The notes beneath the pieces are model-generated. The model had not been told where the DNA came from and did not search any database. It was given only the letters and a program-made list of their open reading frames with translations. Shown piece by piece: positions 34,940-43,390 of a stretch of DNA of 52,329 nucleotides (the stretch's first letter is position 1; every line of letters starts with the position of its first letter). This DNA comes from an uncultured Clostridium sp. (lineage in GTDB: Bacteria > Bacillota > Clostridia > Clostridiales > Clostridiaceae): positions 1 through 52,329 of the forward strand of contig CALBDU010000040.1 in the NCBI GenBank assembly GCA_937927335.1. Reading direction: 5' to 3'. The position numbers were made by a program, and so were the translations under genes.

Positions 34940-35707
34940 CTATATATTGCCCTTTCTTTTAACTGCATCTTCCGGGGTTTCCACCTGCATTTGATTTGCA
35001 TACATAATATAATCCTCCGGGCCGTCAATTCTATGTTCTATATAGCGCAATATCCTTGTTACCGTAAAGGTCATAACGAAGTAAATAACACAAGCCACAG
35101 TGAAGGATTCAAAATATCTGAAATTGTTTCCTGCAATGGATTTAGTGCTGAAATAAAGTTCACTTACCGATATAACATTAAGCACTGAGGTATCCTTTAT
35201 ATTAATTACAAATTCATTTCCTGTAGCAGGAAGAATATTTCTTATAACCTGAGGTATTACTACGTTTGTCATTGTCTGAATATGGTTCATGCCAATGGCA
35301 TGAGCTGCCTCAAACTGTCCCTTGTCTATGGAAACAATACCGCCTCTTACTATCTCAGACATATAGGCGCCAGTATTTATTGATACTATGAAAATTGCAG
35401 CAAAAAGCCTGTCCATATCTATTCCAAAAGCCAATGCTGTTCCGTAATAGATAACCATAGCCTGAACTATCATAGGTGTGCCTCTGAAAAATTCAATATA
35501 TGCTGAAAGTATAGGATTTACAATTTTGAGAATAATTCTCCTTGATCCCCGCTCAGGTGTTGGTATAGTTCTTATCACGCCAATAAGCATTCCAATTATA
35601 AAACCGAATATAGTGCCTGTAATTGATATTAAAAGTGTTACACCGGCACCCCGAATGAACATGGGTGCATTTTCTGTTGCAATTTTTATAAGCCAGTCTA
35701 AGCTCAT
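34940..35707 (-). CDS. Amino acid ABC transporter permease (lysine)
   Basis: A 255-residue HisM/GlnP-type permease with about five helices. The EAA loop that docks the ATPase reads FEAAHAIGMNHIQTMTNVVIPQ. The motif VEFFRGTPMIVQAMVIYYG-like (here IEFFRGTPMIVQ) is present. One permease gene suggests a homodimeric channel. It lies 59 bp after the binding-protein gene, with an internal hairpin between them. Confidence 0.94.
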   Translation of the reverse strand: MSLDWLIKIATENAPMFIRGAGVTLLISITGTIFGFIIGMLIGVIRTIPTPERGSRRIILKIVNPILSAYIEFFRGTPMIVQAMVIYYGTALAFGIDMDRLFAAIFIVSINTGAYMSEIVRGGIVSIDKGQFEAAHAIGMNHIQTMTNVVIPQVIRNILPATGNEFVINIKDTSVLNVISVSELYFSTKSIAGNNFRYFESFTVACVIYFVMTFTVTRILRYIEHRIDGPEDYIMYANQMQVETPEDAVKRKGNI

Positions 35708-35734
35708 AATTCCCCTCCTTTATACGCATTAAAA

Positions 35735-35759
35735 ACCGGCTGCATTGAATGAAGCCGGT
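35735..35759 (-). terminator. Intercistronic hairpin between binding protein and permease
   Basis: Minus-strand stem ACCGGCT / AGCCGGT followed by TTTTTAA. It probably terminates partially or protects the upstream mRNA, giving more binding protein than permease. Confidence 0.65.
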
Positions 35760-35766
35760 AATTATC

Positions 35767-36597
35767 CTATTGAGCTGCCGGTTGATTTTTTATAGCAGTA
35801 TCCATAATAGCCTTTTGATCTGCTTCTGAAATTCCGGATAATACTTCATTTATTTTTTCAGTTAAAGGACTTCCCTTTGCTACACCAACAGCTACAGCTG
35901 TGTCATCATCAGATGTTACAAAGCCGCTTCCATTTGCAAATTCCACCAAAGCAAATTTTTGATTTGCTGTAGATGCACTTACACCTTCAGGACGTTCGGA
36001 TACATACCCGTCTATAACTCCTGATTCCAAAGCAACTCTCATTGCAGGGAAGTTGTCCATTGCAGCTTGTTTATTAACACCCTTAATCTGATCTATAACA
36101 GTGTAATGGAAAGTGTTAAGCTGTGCAGTTATTTTAGCTCCGCTGAAATCCTGGATTGATTTTGCAGTTTCATATTTTGAACCCTTTTTAACTACCATAA
36201 CAAGATTTGATTTATAGTAATTCTTTGAAAAATCTATGGTCTTTTTACGTTCTGCAGTTGGTGACATACCTGCAATAATAGCATCGATTTTACCTGATGT
36301 AAGTGCTGGTACAAGACCATCCCATTCAGTTTTAACGATAACAAGCTTCTTGCCCATAGCTGCTGCTATTTTTTTTGCTATTTCCACGTCATAGCCCCCG
36401 GCATATTCCTGAGTGCCTTCAATCTGAACAGCTCCATTGGAGTTATCCTTCTGAGTCCAGTTGAATGGAGCATAACCAGCCTCCATACCTACCTTGAAGG
36501 TACCCTGTGCTGAGTCGTCATTCTTTGTGCCGCAAGCTGTAAGCAGCATAGCAGCAAACATTGTTAATACTAATAAAATTGACAATTTTCTTTTCAT
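35767..36597 (-). CDS. Amino acid ABC transporter substrate-binding lipoprotein (lysine)
   Basis: A 276-residue family 3 solute-binding lipoprotein. The lipobox LLTAC puts the anchor at C22. Family motifs are KVGMEAGYAPFNW near the start, GGYDVEIAKKIA and DAIIAGMSPTAERKKTIDFS. ATG 36597 is chosen because GGGGAGGAT lies just upstream; the longer frame back to 36675 would run into the riboswitch terminator. It is the first gene of the operon controlled by the lysine riboswitch, which makes lysine the likely ligand. Confidence 0.94.
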   Translation of the reverse strand: MKRKLSILLVLTMFAAMLLTACGTKNDDSAQGTFKVGMEAGYAPFNWTQKDNSNGAVQIEGTQEYAGGYDVEIAKKIAAAMGKKLVIVKTEWDGLVPALTSGKIDAIIAGMSPTAERKKTIDFSKNYYKSNLVMVVKKGSKYETAKSIQDFSGAKITAQLNTFHYTVIDQIKGVNKQAAMDNFPAMRVALESGVIDGYVSERPEGVSASTANQKFALVEFANGSGFVTSDDDTAVAVGVAKGSPLTEKINEVLSGISEADQKAIMDTAIKNQPAAQ

Positions 36598-36620
36598 TTT
36601 AAATCCTCCCCAAATATTAA

Positions 36621-36885
36621 TAAAAAAAGGCCTGAGAATAAACTCAGGCCGAAAAAGGTACACTTTTAGAAACAACTATACCAAAACCCTCATCTTTCCC
36701 ATAGGAGATAGCGCAACTCAATAAACCGGGTAGCTTACTGAGACAGTCCTGCAGTTCTTAGCTGCAGACCCAGCATATAATACCGAGCGTATTATAAACT
36801 TCGGCGGTATTTCCTTCTTCCCGGGATCAAAGCCTGCTCAAGCTACTCTGGGAACTGTTAAAGACCGCGCCTCTACCTCACTATT
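36621..36885 (-). promoter_or_regulatory. Lysine riboswitch (L box) with terminator
   Basis: On the minus strand the aptamer (about 36882 down to 36704) shows the L-box landmarks in order. These are GAGGTAGAGGCGCG, AGAGTA, ACCGCCGAAG, GCTGGGTCTGCA, GGACTGTC and GCTATCTC. The expression platform ends with the hairpin GGCCTGAG / CTCAGGCC (36629-36650) and a T run (36621-36628). This is an OFF-type transcriptional switch: with lysine bound the hairpin terminates, so the transporter is made when lysine is scarce. Confidence 0.95.
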
Positions 36886-36917
36886 AAAAGTGAGGTCTTA
36901 TTCAATTGTTAAGTTAT

Positions 36918-36946
36918 ATTTTACAGTAACAGTTTAGTTATGTCAA
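36918..36946 (-). promoter_or_regulatory. Sigma-A promoter of the lysine transporter operon
   Basis: Minus-strand TTGACA, 17 bp, TAAAAT. It lies about 30 bp before the riboswitch aptamer. Confidence 0.8.
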
Positions 36947-36980
36947 CCCAAGTCGGCCAATTAACTTCATTGTGCTAAAA

Positions 36981-37682
36981 TTAAAATTCAATTTCAGCAT
37001 TGTCCTGCTTAACTATATACCTGGTATGAGTTCCCTTGAATTTTTTATCCAGGATCTCCTCCAGAGCATCAAGGGCATTAATCAACGGGCTTCCCACATT
37101 GTCGTCGAAGCCTGTAAGCTGGAAAAATACATCATGGGTATCCAAAGTCATCTTACCAAGCTCGCTTTGACGCCATACCCATTTTCTTGTCTGAACCACA
37201 TCACCACTGGTAAAAACAAGCTCCCCTGCTTCCACAGGTTCATATTCATCTGCTCCAAAGGGCAGGAATTTTTCATTTCCTTTTGTAAACCCAACCGACA
37301 AATCATCCTTTATATCTGCCAGATCATGTCCTCCAAGGGACACCTGGTTTTCGATGGATATGGCATTACAAAGATCTACCAGTGAATTAATGGTTGGAAG
37401 CTGTCCACCTTTTAGAACTCTTTTCATCATGGCTTCCATAGAGTTTACAAATTTATTTGGATTAATACCCGCATTTTCAAGGACCTGCCTGTAGCCTTTT
37501 ATTATGGGCTGGCTTTTAAGATCCTCCGGTTTAATAATGTTTCTTACATCATTTTCAGCTTTTCTCAGCCTCTCCGTTTCCTCTGGAGCTGTTTCGGTAT
37601 TGGTAAGTCCCCTGGCTACTATAATGCCGAACCTAAGCTCAGGGTTTAATTCAAACACCTCAGGTTTTACAGTGTATTTCAT
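36981..37682 (-). CDS. Free-standing B3/B4 (PheRS beta editing-type) domain protein
   Basis: A 233-residue protein of the B3/B4 domain family, the fold that edits mischarged Tyr-tRNA(Phe) in the beta subunit of phenylalanyl-tRNA synthetase. Visible family segments are INPNKFVNSMEAMMKRVLKG, LPTINSLVDLCNAISIENQVSLGGHD, EYEPVEAGELVF and RKWVWRQSE. There is no synthetase core. Free-standing members may deacylate free tRNAs or have another role. It is upstream of, but separated by a promoter from, the lysine transporter operon. Confidence 0.85.
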   Translation of the reverse strand: MKYTVKPEVFELNPELRFGIIVARGLTNTETAPEETERLRKAENDVRNIIKPEDLKSQPIIKGYRQVLENAGINPNKFVNSMEAMMKRVLKGGQLPTINSLVDLCNAISIENQVSLGGHDLADIKDDLSVGFTKGNEKFLPFGADEYEPVEAGELVFTSGDVVQTRKWVWRQSELGKMTLDTHDVFFQLTGFDDNVGSPLINALDALEEILDKKFKGTHTRYIVKQDNAEIEF

Positions 37683-37806
37683 AATCGCGCCTCCTATTAT
37701 AACTTTAGTTTATTCTAAATCTATAAATTACAAAATGTCAATATTATTACAAAATATGTTATAATATGATAATACACCTTGATTTTTTTTAATAAGGAGA
37801 AAGTTC

Positions 37807-38820
37807 ATGGAAAACAAATTTGATAAAAGCCCATATAAAAGCCTTATTTTAACAGTAGCTGTGGTTCTGCTTTTATCCTTTGTAATTATTATGGTTAACC
37901 AGGCACTGCAGTTGATTAATATTGCCATGATGGTGAACCCGTTATTAGGAAAGGCCTTATCAGTATTTTTTTTGTTGATAGTTTTAGGTACAGCAATTTT
38001 AACTATCTTGCTCCTTGGGAAGCTTGAAAAGCCTTTGTTGATTCCAGATGAAGAAGATCAGGCAGAATACTCAAATTACCTAGCCAAGCTAAAGAAAAGA
38101 TTGATGAAAAATAAATTTCTCAGGAAGACAGGCTTTATCTGGGATGCCGGTAAAACTGACAAGGAAATTCTGGAGGAAGCCCTGGATTTGTTGGATAAGG
38201 AAAGCCAGCGAATAATCAAGGGAAGTGCTTCTGCAGTTTTTGTTACTACTGCTATATCTCAAAATGGCCCTTTAGATAGTATTTTTGTATTTGTAACTTC
38301 TATAAAGCTGGTGTGGAATATTTCCATGCTATACAAGCAGAGACCTGCTTTAAGCGATTTAACTAAGCTTTATGCCAATGTATTTGCCACAGTACTCCTT
38401 GCCAGGCAGGTGGATGACCTGGATTTGGTAACTGAACAGTTGGAACCCGTTATTTCAACCCTGTTTGGAGGGACTGTTGGCAGCATGGTGCCTGGAGTGA
38501 GTTATGCAGTTTCCTTTGTGGTGGATTCAATATTTGAGGGCAGCATAAACACCCTGCTGACCTTAAGAGTAGGGCTCATCACTGAAAAATATTGCAGAAG
38601 CCTTACAAAGGCAGAACCTGTTAAAATAAGAAAGACAGCAAGTGTCCAAGCTTGTAAGCTGCTTGGAAACATAGTAAGTGATAACTCTAAAATAATAGCA
38701 GATGCTTTGTTTAACGCAGTTAAGAATGTTACTTCCCAGTCAATAAAAAAGGGAAAGGATAAATTTGCAGAGGCATTTGAAAAGCTTGTTAAGAAAAATG
38801 AGCATGAAATTAAAGCATAA
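37807..38820 (+). CDS. Membrane protein with DUF697 (YcjF)-like domain
   Basis: A 337-residue protein with two N-terminal membrane segments (about residues 13-34 and 45-68). A charged region follows, then a DUF697-like region (about 135-250) with SAVFVTTAISQNGPLDSIFVF and LYKQRPALSDLTKLYANV. The C-terminal 70 residues are Lys-rich and helical. DUF697 proteins are often associated with GTPases or stress, with unknown function. It is one of the few plus-strand genes here and stands alone. A TATAAT lies about 50 bp upstream of the start. Confidence 0.72.
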   Translation: MENKFDKSPYKSLILTVAVVLLLSFVIIMVNQALQLINIAMMVNPLLGKALSVFFLLIVLGTAILTILLLGKLEKPLLIPDEEDQAEYSNYLAKLKKRLMKNKFLRKTGFIWDAGKTDKEILEEALDLLDKESQRIIKGSASAVFVTTAISQNGPLDSIFVFVTSIKLVWNISMLYKQRPALSDLTKLYANVFATVLLARQVDDLDLVTEQLEPVISTLFGGTVGSMVPGVSYAVSFVVDSIFEGSINTLLTLRVGLITEKYCRSLTKAEPVKIRKTASVQACKLLGNIVSDNSKIIADALFNAVKNVTSQSIKKGKDKFAEAFEKLVKKNEHEIKA

Positions 38821-38864
38821 AAACAAGAGATGATTTGGCAGTGCCAGACTATCTCTTGTTTTTT
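38821..38864. terminator. Bidirectional terminator
   Basis: The stem AAACAAGAGAT / ATCTCTTGTTT has T-runs on both exits. It lies between the DUF697-like gene and the converging indolepyruvate oxidoreductase operon. Confidence 0.85.
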
Positions 38865-38882
38865 ATTTAGATCTAAGGGGTA

Positions 38883-39452
38883 TTAGACTAAATCCATTCC
38901 AGTTTTAAGGGCCTTCAGGTTAAGGTCTACAAATTTTTCCTTAACATTTTCTCTTATTATCTTTTCCCAGTTTATAGCTTCAAGGTTCATTAATTTTATA
39001 ATTGTTCCAAGAAGTATTACATTCATAACCTTCTGATTTCCTAATTCTTCTGCAAGCTTTGCAGCTTTGATTACCTTAGTTTCCACCTTGCTGCTAATTT
39101 CTTCGATTATCCCCTCCGGATACTCTGCTTTTCCTGATAATATTGGCATTGAATTAATCTGAAAGTCATTAATTACAGCTTTTCCATCTTTTTTAAGATA
39201 CTTCAGCCATCTTAAAGCCTCCATCTTTTCAAAGGAAACCAGTATGTCTGCTCCTCCAACCTCAATAACTGGAGATTCAACCTTATCGCCATATCTTACA
39301 TCTGTGGAAACAGCTCCTCCTCTTTGTGACATACCATGTATTTCACTCATCTTTACATCGTAGCCGGCTTCCATAAGACCTGCAGTTAAAAGCTTGCTGG
39401 CAAGTATTGTGCCTTGTCCGCCAACTCCAACCAAAATTATACTCTTAACCAT
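38883..39452 (-). CDS. iorB: Indolepyruvate:ferredoxin oxidoreductase, beta subunit
   Basis: A 189-residue gamma-type domain subunit of the 2-oxoacid:ferredoxin oxidoreductase family. It has the glycine-rich start GVGGQGTILASKLLTAGLMEAG and the motif EIHGMSQRGGAVSTDVR, which contributes to CoA and TPP binding. With IorA it oxidises aryl pyruvates from aromatic amino acids to aryl-acetyl-CoA, reducing ferredoxin. Its ATG directly follows the stop codon of iorA, so translation is coupled. Confidence 0.95.
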   Translation of the reverse strand: MVKSIILVGVGGQGTILASKLLTAGLMEAGYDVKMSEIHGMSQRGGAVSTDVRYGDKVESPVIEVGGADILVSFEKMEALRWLKYLKKDGKAVINDFQINSMPILSGKAEYPEGIIEEISSKVETKVIKAAKLAEELGNQKVMNVILLGTIIKLMNLEAINWEKIIRENVKEKFVDLNLKALKTGMDLV

Positions 39453-41234
39453 TTATGCTTCCACCTTTCCAATAGCTTTTACAGGGCATACCTGAAGACA
39501 AACTTCACAGCCCACGCAGGAATTTGGATCTATTTTTGCTTTCTTTTCAGCTTTGTCAAAGGACAATGCAGGGCAGCCTGTTTTTATACAAGCTTTGCAG
39601 CCTACACATTTATTTTCATCTATTATACATTTTCCCTTAAATACGTTAGTGAACTCTTCCTTGTCCTGGTTTGTAAGCTTCTTTAATACGCATGGCCATC
39701 TTGTAATTATCACTGAGGTTTCATCCAGGCTCAATGCCCAATCCAGCGCATCTTTAACTTCTTTAAGGTTATTTGGATTTATTGTCTTAACATTATTAAT
39801 ACCAAAGGCTCTAACAACCTTTTCCATATCCACTTCAATGGTTTCTGCTCCCTGAAGTGTATAGCCTGTTCCAGGGTTTTCCTGATGTCCTGTCATGCCT
39901 GTAATTCTATTATCAAGTATTACATTAACTGTATTACCCTTGTTATAAGCAACCTCCAGCAGTGAATTCATTCCTGTGTGCAGGAAGGTTGAATCTCCAA
40001 GTACAGATACAACTCTCATCTTGTTGTTTTCCATCATATCAAAAACCTTCTGTGCACCGTGGCCTATGCTGAAGCTTCCACCCATGCATACTGCTGTATC
40101 CATTGCACTGTATGGATCGTCAAAGGCTAAGGTATAACAGCCTATATCTCCTGATACCATAACATTTTTTCTCTTTCCAAGCTCGTAGAAGAAACCTCTG
40201 TGAGGACAGCCTGCACATAATGTTGGAGGTCTTCTTACAACCTTAGTCTCGTCATATTCAATAGTTTCCTTTGTCTGTCCGTAAACTGCCTTTCTTATTA
40301 CATCTGGTGTCATTTCTCCAAAGGTTGGGAAGGTATTCTTTCCAAAGCAGTCAAAGCCTAAAAGTCTTACTCTTTCTTCAATATAAGGATCATTTTCATC
40401 TATAACATAAAGTTTGTCTACTTTTGATGCAAATTCTTTGATTTTTTCATCAGGAAGAGGATGTGTAAAGCCAAGCTTTAAATATGATACTGTATCTCCA
40501 AAAACTTCCTTAGCAAAACGGAAGGAATCACCTGATGCAATTACACCAGTCTTAGTGTCATTCCATTCTATATAGTTGTATTTTGTGCTGTTTGAATAAT
40601 CATAAAGATTTTTCAATCTAACATCCAGGGAAGCTCTTAATCTTTTAGCATGAGCAGGCACTGTAAGGAATTTCTGCGGATTCTTAACATATTCCTTAAT
40701 TCCAACTTCTACTCTGTCTTCACATTCAACTATGTCCTTTGAATGACATACTCTTGTGGTCATTCTTATAAGTACAGGAATATCATACTTTTCGCTTACT
40801 TCAAAGGCTTCCTTAACCATTTCCTTTGATTCCTGGCTGTTTGAAGGCTCAAACATAGCTACCTTTGCAGCCTTTGCATAGTTACGGTTATCCTGCTCTG
40901 TCTGTGAGGAAAACTGGCTTGGGTCATCTGCAGATATTACAACCATTCCCCCGTTTACTCCTGTATAGGCTGAAGTAAATAAAGGGTCTGCAGCCACGTT
41001 AAGTCCAACAAGCTTCATGGCGGCAATGGATCTTGCTCCTGCAATGGAGGCACCTATAACAGCTTCCAGTGCAACCTTTTCATTTGGTGCCCATTCTGCA
41101 TTTATATCCCTGTAAGTTCCGATATTTTCTAATATTTCTGTGCTGGGTGTTCCAGGATATGCAGAAGCAAACTTAACTCCAGCTTCCCAGGCTCCCCTGG
41201 CAATTGCTTCATTTCCAGTTAGTAATTTTTTCAT
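39453..41234 (-). CDS. iorA: Indolepyruvate:ferredoxin oxidoreductase, alpha subunit
   Basis: A 593-residue IorA. The N-terminal pyrimidine domain begins LLTGNEAIARGAWEAG and has AYPGTPSTEI. The TPP domain has CAGCPHRGFFYELG, GDIGCYTLA and GDSTFLHTGMNSL with the following NKGNTVNVILDN. Two [4Fe-4S] motifs close the chain (CVGCKACIKTGCP and CVGCEVCLQVCP). ATG 41234 has GAGGAG 8 bases upstream. The frame extends to 41309 but would run over the sigma-54 promoter. The sigma-54 promoter and the adjacent PrpR-type activator indicate induction by a specific metabolite. Confidence 0.96.
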   Translation of the reverse strand: MKKLLTGNEAIARGAWEAGVKFASAYPGTPSTEILENIGTYRDINAEWAPNEKVALEAVIGASIAGARSIAAMKLVGLNVAADPLFTSAYTGVNGGMVVISADDPSQFSSQTEQDNRNYAKAAKVAMFEPSNSQESKEMVKEAFEVSEKYDIPVLIRMTTRVCHSKDIVECEDRVEVGIKEYVKNPQKFLTVPAHAKRLRASLDVRLKNLYDYSNSTKYNYIEWNDTKTGVIASGDSFRFAKEVFGDTVSYLKLGFTHPLPDEKIKEFASKVDKLYVIDENDPYIEERVRLLGFDCFGKNTFPTFGEMTPDVIRKAVYGQTKETIEYDETKVVRRPPTLCAGCPHRGFFYELGKRKNVMVSGDIGCYTLAFDDPYSAMDTAVCMGGSFSIGHGAQKVFDMMENNKMRVVSVLGDSTFLHTGMNSLLEVAYNKGNTVNVILDNRITGMTGHQENPGTGYTLQGAETIEVDMEKVVRAFGINNVKTINPNNLKEVKDALDWALSLDETSVIITRWPCVLKKLTNQDKEEFTNVFKGKCIIDENKCVGCKACIKTGCPALSFDKAEKKAKIDPNSCVGCEVCLQVCPVKAIGKVEA

Positions 41235-41304
41235 AATTTCACTCCTCTTAATTTGTAAATAAGCAGTTTTTGAAATTGTCGTGTAATTGTTTACATAAAT
41301 ATAG

Positions 41305-41320
41305 AGCAATTATCATGCCA
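41305..41320 (-). promoter_or_regulatory. Sigma-54 (-24/-12) promoter of iorAB
   Basis: The minus strand reads TGGCATGATAATTGCT, a near-perfect sigma-54 site. It starts transcription about 60 bp before iorA. Confidence 0.92.
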
Positions 41321-41374
41321 ATAAAATTTCAATCATAAATCCTTATTTCATGCCGTTTAAAAATTTTAAAAAAT

Positions 41375-41427
41375 AAGAATGATGTAAACCAATTTAACAT
41401 TACGTTAACTTAGTTTACATCATTCTT
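41375..41427 (-). promoter_or_regulatory. 15-bp perfect inverted repeat: activator site and/or terminator
   Basis: AAGAATGATGTAAAC (41375-41389) faces GTTTACATCATTCTT (41413-41427). A nested TTAAC-N5-GTTAA lies inside the 23-bp gap. It is centred about 107 bp upstream of the iorA start site, a typical enhancer position. It also starts at the last base of the activator gene and exits into ATTTTTT on the minus strand, so it may terminate that gene as well. Confidence 0.65.
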
Positions 41428-43289
41428 CATGATTTTTTCTTTTTCCAAAGGGCTGTTCTGCTGATACCCAGCTGTTTTGCAATTTCTGCTTGTGAAACTC
41501 CCTTGCTGGTAAGTATGTCGATAACCTTATCTTCCATAGACTGGTACATCTCTCTCAGGCTGGAGTCCTCCTGAAAATTCATAAATTCACCTTCCGAAAG
41601 AGTGCTGTCCTCCAGATCAATTTCTTCAAACAGTATAAATCTTTGCACCACACTTCTCAGTTCTCTTACATTGCCGGGCCAGCTGTATTCAACTAGCTTT
41701 CTTTCAATATCCGGCGTCAGATGAAGTTCCTCCGGGTTTGAACACAATTCTCTGTAATAATGGTTAAACAGAGGTATAATATCCCCTTTCCTTTTCCTCA
41801 GGGATGGAATATTTAATGCAAGTATGTTCAGTCTGTAAAACAAATCGCTTCTAAACCTGCCGTCCCTGACCTTTCTTTTCAGTTCTTCATTGGCAGCAGC
41901 TATAATTCTAACATCCAGCGGAATTACATAATCTGAACCTATCCTCATAACTTCTCTTTCCTCCAGCACACGAAGCAGCTTAGCCTGAAGATTAAGAGAC
42001 ATGCTATTTATCTCATCAAGAAATATTGTTCCTCCATGGGCAAGTTCAAACAGTCCTGGCTTTCCGCCCTTTCTCGCACCGGTAAAGGCGCCCTCCTCGT
42101 AGCCAAAAAGCTCACTTTCCAGAAGATTTTCAGTTAAAGCAGCACAATTTATAGCTACAAAGGGTCCTTCACTTCTTATGCTCACATTATGCATGCTCTG
42201 TGCAATCATTTCCTTGCCGGTACCGCTTTCGCCATAGATCATTGCTGTACTGTCCGTAAATCCAATTTTTATTGCCTTCCCTATGGTTTCCTTCATGTAG
42301 GAATCATTGGCTATTATATCTTCAAATTTGTATTTTGCAACCAAACCTTTTTTATTCAGCTCATACCTGATTTTTTTCTCCAGGCTCTGAAGCTTGGTAA
42401 TGTCCTGAAAGGAACAAAGAACTCCATGGACATGTTCCTCCACATTTAGTATTGATACATTGGCTGTTATAGTTATCCTTTTCATCTTTATAATTTCATT
42501 ATTCAGATTGGTTTTGGTTTTAAGTACCTGGAGCATAAAATCAAGCTCTGGACAGGCTTCCGTAAGCTTTTTTCCTATAACCTCTGAATTTTCTCGCTTT
42601 AGCAGCTTTTGTGCCCTTTCATTATATAAAATTACATTGCCTTCCCAGTCTATGGCTACTACAGCATCATGGATTCCATCAAGAATGGTCTTTAATACCT
42701 CATTCTTGAATTTCTGGTCGTAGATGCTGTCCACCAGTTCCCTGGCATAGGTTACAGCATTATAAATGGATTCTTTGCTTGCGCCTATATGCACATTGTC
42801 AATTCCAAGTCTTTCCGCATAGCTGCAGGGAATACCAGCCCCGATAATAACCACCTGATGCCTTTTGTCAAAATACTTGTAAACCCGTTCCTCTATCTCT
42901 TCCTTTACCTTATATCTTTCAATAATTATGCTTGTTTTTATTAAATCCTTAAGCTCGTCATAGTCAAAATATTCATATATGGAAATGAACAGAACAATTT
43001 CCTTTTTATAAACACTGGCAGCTTTTATGGCAAGAAGAATGTCAAGAGCTGTAATTTCAAGATTCACCACCGGCACGTTTACCTTGCCTACCGTATACAC
43101 GTAGCCTCCGCTTCTTCCAACAACAGCCTTTGCACCTCTGCTCTCAAGAATTTTCCCCTGCTCCTCCATCTTGTCTGGATCGAGAATGTCAATAATAATT
43201 CTGCCCTGTTCCACATCTTTAGGAAATAACTCAATTATACTGTTCTTAAGCTCCAAATCTGATGCTATAATACCAATTTTCTTATCCAT
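41427..43289 (-). CDS. Sigma-54-dependent activator with PrpR-type N-terminal and PAS domains
   Basis: A 620-residue enhancer-binding protein. Residues 1 to about 190 are a PrpR_N-like ligand domain (LESRGAKAVVGRSGG, VNVPVVNLEITALDIL). A PAS domain follows (about 205-310, with ILDGIHDAVVAIDWEGNVILYN). The AAA+ domain has Walker A GESGTGKE near residue 353, GAFTGA near 400 and Walker B IFLDEINSM. The C-terminal Fis-type helix is VSQAEIAKQLGISRTALW. It is immediately upstream of iorAB, which has a sigma-54 promoter, so it is very likely the activator. Sensing of an aryl- or oxo-acid is inferred. Confidence 0.93.
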   Translation of the reverse strand: MDKKIGIIASDLELKNSIIELFPKDVEQGRIIIDILDPDKMEEQGKILESRGAKAVVGRSGGYVYTVGKVNVPVVNLEITALDILLAIKAASVYKKEIVLFISIYEYFDYDELKDLIKTSIIIERYKVKEEIEERVYKYFDKRHQVVIIGAGIPCSYAERLGIDNVHIGASKESIYNAVTYARELVDSIYDQKFKNEVLKTILDGIHDAVVAIDWEGNVILYNERAQKLLKRENSEVIGKKLTEACPELDFMLQVLKTKTNLNNEIIKMKRITITANVSILNVEEHVHGVLCSFQDITKLQSLEKKIRYELNKKGLVAKYKFEDIIANDSYMKETIGKAIKIGFTDSTAMIYGESGTGKEMIAQSMHNVSIRSEGPFVAINCAALTENLLESELFGYEEGAFTGARKGGKPGLFELAHGGTIFLDEINSMSLNLQAKLLRVLEEREVMRIGSDYVIPLDVRIIAAANEELKRKVRDGRFRSDLFYRLNILALNIPSLRKRKGDIIPLFNHYYRELCSNPEELHLTPDIERKLVEYSWPGNVRELRSVVQRFILFEEIDLEDSTLSEGEFMNFQEDSSLREMYQSMEDKVIDILTSKGVSQAEIAKQLGISRTALWKKKKS

Positions 43290-43367
43290 AACTACTCCTC
43301 AAAAATATTATATGCTGTATTTATTATACAACAAATGTACTTAATTATCGAAGTGCTGAAAAATTAA

Positions 43368-43390
43368 GACCAGCCTTTGCCGGGCTGGTC
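43368..43390 (-). terminator. Terminator of the EAL gene
   Basis: The stem GACCAGCC / GGCTGGTC starts right after the stop codon and exits into TTAATTTTT on the minus strand. Confidence 0.8.

Noticed and set aside
36621..36905. T-box leader
   Set aside because: The T-box sequence is absent, whereas all lysine-riboswitch landmarks are present in order.
39453..41309. Longer iorA starting at 41309
   Set aside because: That start would overlap the sigma-54 promoter, and ATG 41234 has a well-placed GAGGAG and the family N-terminus MKKLLTGNEA.
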